From assembly GCA_035604035.1 (NCBI GenBank), contig DATNJF010000427.1, forward strand, positions 1 to 19,704: 19,704 nt of DNA, in the 5' to 3' direction. The stretch is from DATARH01 sp035604035 (GTDB lineage: Bacteria > Pseudomonadota > Alphaproteobacteria > ATCC43930 > CGMCC-115725). The notes under the pieces are model-generated. The model worked only from the letters and a program-made list of their open reading frames with translations. It was not told the DNA's origin and searched no databases. Positions 1 through 5,857 of the stretch are shown here, in pieces (position 1 is the stretch's first letter; every line of letters starts with the position of its first letter). Made by a program: the position numbers and the translations under genes.

Positions 1-2
1 AA

Positions 3-101
3 GCCTATCGCTGGCTGCGGCGGCGGGCGATGAACGAGAGTCGGCGTATGGGAGACATCGCCGCCGAGCTACTTGCCAGCGAGGGGAGGACGACGAAGTG
101 A
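3..101 (+). CDS. nasT: NasT-type ANTAR response regulator, C-terminal fragment
   Basis: Only the last 32 codons lie in the window; the gene starts upstream of base 1. The visible peptide (AYRWLRRRAMNESRRMGDIA, then AELLASEGRTTK) matches the end of an ANTAR RNA-binding domain, which typically contains an LR..AM.....+..IA core. ANTAR proteins bind paired hairpins in nascent mRNA and prevent transcription termination. The stop codon overlaps the GTG start of nasS by four bases (GTGA, 98-101), so the two are translationally coupled. In known systems NasS sequesters NasT until nitrate or nitrite binds NasS. Identification rests on a short tail plus context, but the pairing with nasS and with candidate ANTAR hairpins in the downstream leader makes it strong. 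Confidence 0.8.
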   Translation, partial: AYRWLRRRAMNESRRMGDIAAELLASEGRTTK

Positions 102-1261
102 CGAGCCAAACCGCATTTCGTCTGGGGTTGCTGCGGCTGACCGACGCCGCGCCGCTGATCGTGGCGCGTGAGCTCGGCTATTTCGCCGCGGAGAACATCG
201 AGGCGTCGCTCTCGGTCGAGCCTTCCTGGGCGAATATTGCCGACAAGCTCTCCTACGGCCTACTCGACGGCGCGATGATGCTGCCGCCGCTGGCGCTGGC
301 AATGCAGCTCGGGCTGAGGGGCAGCGGCGGGCCCGAGGCGATCGTCGTGCCCGCCGCGCTGAGCCTCAACGGCAACACGGTGACCTTAAGCGAGCGGTGG
401 GCCGGCACGGTCTTGGCGGATGGCGCCGTCTCGGCACTCGATTCCGCGCGCCGCTTTGCGGCGGCGATCCGCGGGCGAAGCGAGAAACCCGTCCTCGGCG
501 TCGTGCATACGTTTTCAACTCACAATTTGCTGCTGCGGTACTGGCTGTCGGCTGGTGGGATCGACCCCGACCGCGATATCGCGTTCACGGTGGTCCCGCC
601 AGCCGAAACCGCCGATGCGCTGGCCTCTGGCAAGATAGATGGGTTTTGCGCCGGCGCTCCGTGGGGCGAAGTCGCCGCGCGATCCAACTCAGGCTTTACT
701 GTCGCGACCTCCCACGCGATCTGGAACCACGGCACGGAGAAGGTTTTCGCGATACGGCGGCGAATTGCCGATGAGGATCCTGGACAGCTCCAGGCAATGC
801 TGCGCGCGGTTTTGCGGGCGGCCGCCTATTGCGACGACCCGCGGAACGTGCCGTCTGTGGCGACGATCCTCGCGCAAGAAAACTATCTTCGGCTTCCGGC
901 GCAAATCATCTCGACATCGCTTCCCGGCGCGCAGACGCACGGCAGCGAGGGCTCGAGCGCCGACGTTTCGGTATTCTTCGCCAATGCGGCAAATTTTCCT
1001 TGGCGGTCGCACGCTCAATGGTTCCTGGCTCAAATGCAGCGCTGGGGTTATCTCGGCGAAAATGCTGATCTCGACGCGGCGACGGCGATCTTCCGGCCAG
1101 ACCTATTCGCGCAAGCCGCCAGCTCCCTAGGGCTTCCGGTGCCGGCGGCATCGACCAAAACCGAAGGCTATCACTCGGCGGATTGGATGCTGCCGGCATT
1201 ACCGGCGCCGATCCTCATGGGGTCCGATAGTTTCATCGACGGCGCAGTTTTCGACCCATAA
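98..1261 (+). CDS. nasS: NasS nitrate/nitrite sensor (NrtA/CmpA-like)
   Basis: This is a 387-residue protein of the NrtA/CmpA periplasmic nitrate-binding family. The N-terminus (MTSQTAFRLGLLRLTDAAPL) goes straight into the binding-protein fold, with no signal peptide, Tat motif or lipobox. It is therefore predicted to be cytoplasmic, as expected for NasS rather than a transport protein. Family-like segments include the LGYFAAENI stretch near residue 28 and GLLDGAMMLPP near residue 55. NasS binds NasT without nitrate and releases it when nitrate or nitrite is bound. The GTG start at 98 overlaps the nasT stop codon. The gene ends in two adjacent in-frame TAA codons (1259-1264). No ABC permease or ATPase lies next to it, which supports a sensory role. 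Confidence 0.88.
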   Translation: MTSQTAFRLGLLRLTDAAPLIVARELGYFAAENIEASLSVEPSWANIADKLSYGLLDGAMMLPPLALAMQLGLRGSGGPEAIVVPAALSLNGNTVTLSERWAGTVLADGAVSALDSARRFAAAIRGRSEKPVLGVVHTFSTHNLLLRYWLSAGGIDPDRDIAFTVVPPAETADALASGKIDGFCAGAPWGEVAARSNSGFTVATSHAIWNHGTEKVFAIRRRIADEDPGQLQAMLRAVLRAAAYCDDPRNVPSVATILAQENYLRLPAQIISTSLPGAQTHGSEGSSADVSVFFANAANFPWRSHAQWFLAQMQRWGYLGENADLDAATAIFRPDLFAQAASSLGLPVPAASTKTEGYHSADWMLPALPAPILMGSDSFIDGAVFDP

Positions 1262-1283
1262 TAAGTGAAACTTACTATCTGAT

Positions 1284-1302
1284 AGATTTGCCTAAATCTT
1301 TT
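1284..1302 (+). terminator. Possible weak terminator or operator after nasS
   Basis: A perfect 6-base inverted repeat AGATTT-GCCT-AAATCT is followed directly by three more T. It sits 22 bases after the nasS stop, in an AT-rich patch inside otherwise GC-rich DNA. A shorter perfect repeat, TAAGT-gaa-ACTTA, lies at 1262-1274. The A/T-rich stem would be a weak terminator, so a protein-binding operator is equally possible. Confidence 0.3.
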
Positions 1303-1315
1303 GCACTGCACAAAA
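1299..1315. promoter_or_regulatory. Possible enhancer (NtrC-like) half palindrome
   Basis: TTTTG-N7-CAAAA with an internal GCACTGCAC lies about 80-95 bases upstream of the -24 element of the sigma-54 promoter, a normal distance for an NtrC-type activator site. The known NtrC site is roughly TGCAC-N5-7-GTGCA; this sequence keeps a TGCAC half-site but is a poor match in the other half. It is reported because a sigma-54 promoter needs an upstream activator site, not because the match is good. Confidence 0.22.
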
Positions 1316-1393
1316 ATCTAGCGTCTGCCCGAAACCTAGGCAATGCTTTCTAAGTATTGTTGAAACAGCCCTGATTTTTCGCCCAATATTCTT

Positions 1394-1409
1394 TGGCATG
1401 GAGCTTGCG
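1394..1409 (+). promoter_or_regulatory. Sigma-54 (-24/-12) promoter of the nas operon
   Basis: The sequence TGGCATG-GAGC-TTGCG matches the sigma-54 consensus TGGCACG-N4-TTGCW, with the invariant GG (1395-1396) and GC (1407-1408) at the correct spacing. The start of transcription is expected near 1420, giving an untranslated leader of about 230 bases before the permease gene. Sigma-54 promoters need an enhancer-binding protein, most plausibly NtrC here, which would tie the operon to nitrogen limitation. Confidence 0.75.
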
Positions 1410-1426
1410 ACTGGACGCTTGCTCCC

Positions 1427-1482
1427 GCGCTAACACGAGTGCGACGCGATAGCGGGAGATGGATTAGCTCCAAGGGCGGGGC
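1427..1482 (+). promoter_or_regulatory. Candidate ANTAR (NasT) two-hairpin RNA element
   Basis: Two 5-bp hairpins with six-base loops lie just after the predicted transcription start. The first is GCGCT-AACACG-AGTGC (1427-1442, one G-U pair). The second is GCTCC-AAGGGC-GGGGC (1467-1482, one G-U pair). ANTAR proteins recognise paired hexaloop hairpins with A at loop position 1 and G at position 4. The second loop fits exactly; the first has A1 but A at position 4. The linker is 24 bases. An alternative stem, CTCCCGC (1422-1428) with GCGGGAG (1452-1458), would compete with the first hairpin. With nasS/nasT immediately upstream, this is the expected NasT target. Confidence 0.6.
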
Positions 1483-1508
1483 ATCCACCGCGGGCGGTCC
1501 CGCCGCCC
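1474..1508 (+). terminator. GC-rich switch hairpin in the nas leader
   Basis: GGGCGG occurs twice (1474-1479 and 1492-1497), and both copies can pair with the single CCGCCC at 1503-1508. The nearer copy makes a compact all-GC hairpin with loop TCCCG. The farther copy overlaps the loop and 3' arm of the second ANTAR hairpin, so the two structures exclude each other. No U-tract follows (CAAGCAAG), so intrinsic termination is not proven; pausing or Rho-dependent termination is possible. The rest of the leader, 1509-1651, shows no clear element except a ribosome-binding site AGGAAAGGG around 1634-1642. Confidence 0.4.
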
Positions 1509-1651
1509 CAAGCAAGATCGTGGGCCAAAGCCGGTCCACCGCGACCATCGGGCCCAGCTGTGATGCGTAGGAGTTTTCGCTGTCGGGCGTCCTTCGTCCC
1601 GCCGCGCCCGCTGCCGCAGTCTCGCCAGCCGACAGGAAAGGGTAACCGCCA

Positions 1652-3037
1652 ATGAGCACGCGCGATTCAAGCTGGATATCGGACTGGAACCCCGAGGACG
1701 AGAAATTCTGGGAAAGCAAGGGCAAGGCTATCGCCCGGCGCAATCTAGTCTTCTCGATCCTGGCCGAACATCTCGGCTTCTCGATCTGGCTGATGTGGAG
1801 CATCGTCGTCACCAAGCTACCCGCGGCGGGCTTTCACTACTCGACCGACCAGCTCTTTCAGCTCGTCGCTTTGCCGGGGCTGATCGGCTCGCTGATCCGG
1901 TTTCCCTACACCTTCGCGGTGACGACCTTCGGTGGCCGCAACTGGACGATGTTCAGCGCCGCGGTGCTGTTCATCCCGACGCTCGCGCTCGCCTATTTCG
2001 CGACCCAACCGGATACGCCGTTCGGGTTGATGCTGCTGGTGGCGGCGACCGCCGGTCTCGGCGGCGGCAATTTTGCCTCGAGCATGGCCAACATCTCGTT
2101 CTTCTATCCGGACCGGATCAAGGGCTGGGCGCTCGGCATCAACGCGGCTGGCGGCAATATCGGCGTCAGCACGGTCCAACTCCTGGTGCCGATCCTTATG
2201 GGGTTTGGGATCATCAACCTTTACCAGGCGACGCCGGGAGCCGGTGGCGTCTATATCCAGAACGCCGGGCTGATGTGGCTGCTGCCGCTGGCGGTCGCGG
2301 TGTTCTGTGCCTACCGCTACATGAATAATCTGACCTCGGCGAAGTCGAGCTTCCGGGACCAGCTGGTCATCACCAAGCGTAAGCATACCTGGGTGATGTC
2401 GTGGATCTATATCGGAACCTTCGGCTCGTTCATTGGCTATTCTGCGGCGTTTCCGCTGCTGATCAAGACGCAGTTCCCGGCAATCACGGTGAGCGTCGCC
2501 TTCCTCGGCCCGCTGGTGGGATCGATCTCGCGCCCGATCGGTGGACTTCTCGCCGACAAGATCGGCGGCGCCAAGGTGACGTTCTGGAATTTCGTCGCGA
2601 TGGGCGTCGCGACCATGGGCGTCATGTACTACGTCGACATCAAGAGTTTCGCCGGTTTCCTGACGATGTTCCTGATCCTTTTCGTCGCCACCGGGATCGG
2701 CAACGGCTCGACCTACCGGATGATCCCGTCGATCTTCCGCGAGGAGAAGCTGCGCGAGGCGGGCTCAAGCGCGGAGGCAAAGGCGGCGGCACTGAAATCG
2801 GCCGTTCTCGAGGGCGCCTCGGCTCTGGGCTTCATCGGCGCGATCGGCGCCTGCGGTGGCTATCTGATCCCGCGCGGCTTCGGCGCCTCGATCGCCGTCA
2901 CCGGCGGGCCGCATCTCGCGCTCGCGGTGTTTCTCACCTTCTACGTCAGCTGCATCGCGCTGACCTGGTGGTACTACCTGCGCCGTAGCTTCTTGTCGCA
3001 AATGGCGCCGACCAGCCTCGCTCAGGCGCGCGTCTGA
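1652..3037 (+). CDS. narK: NarK/NasA-type nitrate/nitrite transporter (MFS)
   Basis: A 461-residue major facilitator protein with about twelve hydrophobic segments, in the inner membrane. Both nitrate signature motifs are present: AGLGGGNFASSMANISFF at about residues 134-151 and GIGNGSTYRMIPSIF at about 348-362. A conserved substrate arginine of the RFPY motif is near residue 88, and an MFS loop motif GGLLADKIGGAK near 300. The N-terminus carries a hydrophilic segment of about 35 residues before the first helix. It imports nitrate and may exchange nitrite. It is the first gene of the operon, preceded by AGGAAAGGG and a regulated leader, and nirB starts eight bases after its stop. Its place beside cytoplasmic nitrate and nitrite reductases indicates assimilation rather than respiration; no narGHI genes are present. 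Confidence 0.92.
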   Translation: MSTRDSSWISDWNPEDEKFWESKGKAIARRNLVFSILAEHLGFSIWLMWSIVVTKLPAAGFHYSTDQLFQLVALPGLIGSLIRFPYTFAVTTFGGRNWTMFSAAVLFIPTLALAYFATQPDTPFGLMLLVAATAGLGGGNFASSMANISFFYPDRIKGWALGINAAGGNIGVSTVQLLVPILMGFGIINLYQATPGAGGVYIQNAGLMWLLPLAVAVFCAYRYMNNLTSAKSSFRDQLVITKRKHTWVMSWIYIGTFGSFIGYSAAFPLLIKTQFPAITVSVAFLGPLVGSISRPIGGLLADKIGGAKVTFWNFVAMGVATMGVMYYVDIKSFAGFLTMFLILFVATGIGNGSTYRMIPSIFREEKLREAGSSAEAKAAALKSAVLEGASALGFIGAIGACGGYLIPRGFGASIAVTGGPHLALAVFLTFYVSCIALTWWYYLRRSFLSQMAPTSLAQARV

Positions 3038-3045
3038 GACGCGGC

Positions 3046-5499
3046 ATGACCCCTGCTCGCAACGGCAAGGAGCGGCTCGTCGTCGTCGGCAACGGGATGG
3101 CGGCGATGCGGACGGTCGAGGAGCTGCTAACTCGCTCTCCCGAGCGCTACGACATCACCGTCATCGGCGCCGAGCCACACCCGAACTACAACCGCATCAT
3201 GCTGTCCTCGGTGCTGGCGGGCGAAAAGACGGTCGACGAGGTCGTTATCAACCCGCGCGGCTGGTACGACGAGAATGGCGTCACCCTGCTGACGGGAAAC
3301 CCGGTAACCGCAATCGATCGCGTCGCGAGAACCGTTTCGCTCGCCGGAGTGGGCGACATCTCCTACGACAGGCTGCTGCTCGGCACCGGGTCCAAGCCGC
3401 TGGCGCCGCCGATCCCCGGCTTGCAGCTCACCGGCGTCCACGCGTTTCGCGACATCGCCGATGTCGATGCGATGATCGCCGCCTCCGAGCGGCACCGGCG
3501 GGCGGTCGTCATCGGCGGCGGATTGCTCGGCCTCGAAGCTGCCTGGGGCCTGAAGCGGCGCGGCATGTCGGTCGCGGTCGTCCATCTGATGTCGACCCTG
3601 ATGGAGCGCCAACTCGACGCGACCGCGGGTGAACTGTTGCAACGCGACCTCGACTCGCGCGGCATCGCCTTCTTCACCGATGGACAAACCGAGGAGATTC
3701 TCGGCAACGACAAGGCCGAGGGCGTGCTGCTGGCCGATGGGCGGCAGATTGAGGCCGACCTCGTCGTATTGGCGATCGGCATCCGCCCCAATATCGATTT
3801 GGCGCGCGCCGCCGGGCTCGACGTCAATCGCGGCCTCCTGGTCGGCGACGACATGCGCACGAGCGATCCGAACATCTATGCGGTCGGCGAATGTATCGAG
3901 CATAACGGTCAGGTCTTCGGCCTCGTCGCACCGATCTGGGAGCAGGCCAAGGTGTGCGGCGCGCGCCTCGCCGGCAACGATGAGGCGGTCTATGTCCCGC
4001 CGCCGATCTTCACCAGCCTCAAGATCACCGGCGTCGACGTGTTTTCCGCCGGCGCGCTCGCCGCGGCCGACGAAGCCGATGAAGAGATCACGCTGCACGA
4101 CGCCAGGCGCGGCATATACAAGAAGGTAATCCTGCGCGACGACCGGGTCGTCGGCAGCGTCCTTTACGGCCACGTCGTCGACGGACCCTGGTATGTCCAG
4201 CTGATGCGCGAAAAGACCGACGTGTCGGCGTTTCGCGATCAGCTCGTTTTCGGCCGCGCCTTTGCCGAGCGAGCCGGCGCCCCGGTGTCCAAGATCGATA
4301 TCGCCGCGATGCCCGATGCCGAGCAGGTCTGCGACTGCAATGGGGTCTCCAAGGGACGTATCTGCGAGGCGATCCGGGCCAAGGGGCTGACCACGCTCGA
4401 TGCGGTGCGCGCCCATACCAAGGCGTCGGCATCGTGCGGCTCGTGCACCGCCAAGGTCGAGGCGATCCTCGCCCACCTCGGCGGCGCGGTCGCGCATCGC
4501 GCTGACCCGGCGATGTGCAAATGCACCGATCACGGTCACGATGCGGTGCGCCACGCGATCCGCGAGCGGGAATTGAGGACGATCGCCGCGGTGCGCGAGG
4601 CGCTCGGCTGGAGGACACCTGACGGTTGCCAGAAATGCCGCCCGGCGCTCAACTACTTTCTGCTCTGCGCCTGGCCGGAGACTTACCGCGACGATGCGCA
4701 ATCGCGCTTCGTCAACGAGCGGGTCCACGCCAACATCCAGAAGGACGGCACGTTCTCGGTCGTCCCGCGCATGTGGGGCGGCCTGACCAACCCGCGCGAG
4801 TTGCGCGCGATCGCCGATGTCGCCGAGAAGTACGCGATCCCGACGGTCAAGGTCACCGGCGGTCAGCGCATCGATCTCTTGGGGGTCAAGAAGGAGCAGC
4901 TGCCGGACGTCTGGGGGGACCTTAACAAGGCCGGTCTTGTCTCAGGCCACGCTTATGCGAAGGGGCTGCGGACGGTGAAGACCTGCGTCGGCAGCGAATG
5001 GTGCCGCTTCGGTACCCAGGACTCGACCGGGCTCGGGGTCAAGATCGAGAAGATGTGCTGGGGCTCGTGGACCCCGCACAAGGTCAAGCTCGCGGTGTCC
5101 GGTTGCCCGCGCAACTGCGCGGAGGCGACGATCAAGGATATCGGCGTCGTCTGCGTCGAGGCCGGCTACGATGTCGTGGTCGGCGGCAATGGTGGCGTCG
5201 AGGTGCGCGTCACCGATCATCTCGTGCGTCTTTCCACCGAGGCCGAGGTGCTCGAGCATGTTGGCGCATTTCTGCAGCTCTACCGCGAGGAGGCACGCTA
5301 CCTGGAGCGGACGGCCCCGTGGGTTGCCCGCGTCGGCATCGACTATGTGCACGAGCGGGTCGTGGCCGACGCCGACAACCGGCGCGCCCTGCACGAGCGC
5401 TTCCTCATGTCTCAGCGTATGGTGCAAAGCGACCCTTGGGCCGAGCGCGCCGCCGGCGCCGAGGCACATGAATACCGCGCGCTGGCGGAGGTCGGCTGA
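3046..5499 (+). CDS. nirB: Assimilatory NAD(P)H-nitrite reductase large subunit NirB
   Basis: An 817-residue cytoplasmic enzyme that reduces nitrite to ammonium with six electrons from NAD(P)H. The order is an FAD-binding start (VVVGNGMAAM, residues ~10-20), an NAD-binding fold (VVIGGGLLGLEAA, ~150), and two BFD-like [2Fe-2S] segments with Cys 429/431/464/467 and Cys 491/493/528/531. The ferredoxin-like and siroheme/4Fe-4S half follows with the four cluster cysteines C647, C653, C687 and C691 (motifs TCVGSEWC and SGCPRNC). All cofactor ligands are intact and the length is close to the usual 820-850. It lies eight bases after the permease gene and is followed at once by nirD. Siroheme synthesis genes are not in the window, so they must lie elsewhere. 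Confidence 0.95.
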   Translation: MTPARNGKERLVVVGNGMAAMRTVEELLTRSPERYDITVIGAEPHPNYNRIMLSSVLAGEKTVDEVVINPRGWYDENGVTLLTGNPVTAIDRVARTVSLAGVGDISYDRLLLGTGSKPLAPPIPGLQLTGVHAFRDIADVDAMIAASERHRRAVVIGGGLLGLEAAWGLKRRGMSVAVVHLMSTLMERQLDATAGELLQRDLDSRGIAFFTDGQTEEILGNDKAEGVLLADGRQIEADLVVLAIGIRPNIDLARAAGLDVNRGLLVGDDMRTSDPNIYAVGECIEHNGQVFGLVAPIWEQAKVCGARLAGNDEAVYVPPPIFTSLKITGVDVFSAGALAAADEADEEITLHDARRGIYKKVILRDDRVVGSVLYGHVVDGPWYVQLMREKTDVSAFRDQLVFGRAFAERAGAPVSKIDIAAMPDAEQVCDCNGVSKGRICEAIRAKGLTTLDAVRAHTKASASCGSCTAKVEAILAHLGGAVAHRADPAMCKCTDHGHDAVRHAIRERELRTIAAVREALGWRTPDGCQKCRPALNYFLLCAWPETYRDDAQSRFVNERVHANIQKDGTFSVVPRMWGGLTNPRELRAIADVAEKYAIPTVKVTGGQRIDLLGVKKEQLPDVWGDLNKAGLVSGHAYAKGLRTVKTCVGSEWCRFGTQDSTGLGVKIEKMCWGSWTPHKVKLAVSGCPRNCAEATIKDIGVVCVEAGYDVVVGGNGGVEVRVTDHLVRLSTEAEVLEHVGAFLQLYREEARYLERTAPWVARVGIDYVHERVVADADNRRALHERFLMSQRMVQSDPWAERAAGAEAHEYRALAEVG
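5487..5492 (+). promoter_or_regulatory. Ribosome-binding site that selects the nirD TTG start
   Basis: GGAGGT lies inside the end of nirB, eight bases before a TTG codon at 5501 that follows the nirB stop by one base. The upstream in-frame ATG at 5468 has only a GAGG three bases away, which is too close. The strong, well-spaced site therefore favours TTG 5501 as the nirD start. Confidence 0.6.
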
Positions 5500-5500
5500 A

Positions 5501-5857
5501 TTGGCCGGTCGCCGCTGGATCGAGGTTGGTCGTCTCGACGAGATACCGCGCCGGGGATCGCGCCGGGTGAGGGGCCCCGACGCGGACTTACCAATCGCGG
5601 TGTTTCGCACGGCGGATGATCAGGTCTTCGCGCTAGTCGATCGCTGTCCGCACAAGGGCGGCCCGCTCTCCGAAGGAATCGTGCAGGGGTGCGCGGTTGC
5701 CTGCCCGCTGCACGGCTGGGTCATTCACCTCGACACCGGCGAAGCTGAAGCCCCTGACGAAGGGCAAGTGTCAATTATCGCGGTGAAGGTCGACGAAGGC
5801 CGGATCTGGCTCGCCGCGCCGGAGGCGTGCTCTGCCCGCAAACCGGAGGCCGCATGA
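5501..5857 (+). CDS. nirD: Nitrite reductase small subunit NirD (Rieske type)
   Basis: A Rieske-fold protein of 118 residues from the TTG start (129 from an ATG at 5468). It is the small partner of NirB. The Rieske ligand pattern is complete: C49-P-H51 and C68-P-L-H71 (RCPHKGGPLSEG ... ACPLHGW). It should thus hold a [2Fe-2S] cluster, unlike some enterobacterial NirD proteins, which keep the fold but lack the ligands. The cluster would extend the electron path of the nitrite reductase. Its TGA overlaps the ATG of the nitrate reductase gene (ATGA, 5854-5857), showing translational coupling. A distinct ring-hydroxylase ferredoxin is unlikely given the position after nirB. Confidence 0.9.
   Translation: MAGRRWIEVGRLDEIPRRGSRRVRGPDADLPIAVFRTADDQVFALVDRCPHKGGPLSEGIVQGCAVACPLHGWVIHLDTGEAEAPDEGQVSIIAVKVDEGRIWLAAPEACSARKPEAA

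Noticed and set aside
1509..1651. Search for a U-tract terminator later in the nas leader
   Set aside because: The only T-run (TTTT at 1574-1577) is not preceded by a convincing GC stem, so no intrinsic terminator was called.
1336..1815. 159-codon - strand open frame across the nas leader
   Set aside because: It runs over the sigma-54 promoter, the leader hairpins and the start of the permease gene; no domain is evident.
3127..4728. 533-codon open frame on the - strand inside nirB
   Set aside because: It lies wholly opposite nirB, whose motifs and cofactor ligands are intact. The composition (Arg/Asp/Gly-rich, no domain) is typical of antisense frames in GC-rich DNA.
5171..5500. Long upstream extension of nirD inside nirB
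   Set aside because: Residues before the Rieske domain show no similarity and overlap over 300 bases of nirB; the GGAGGT/TTG start is better.
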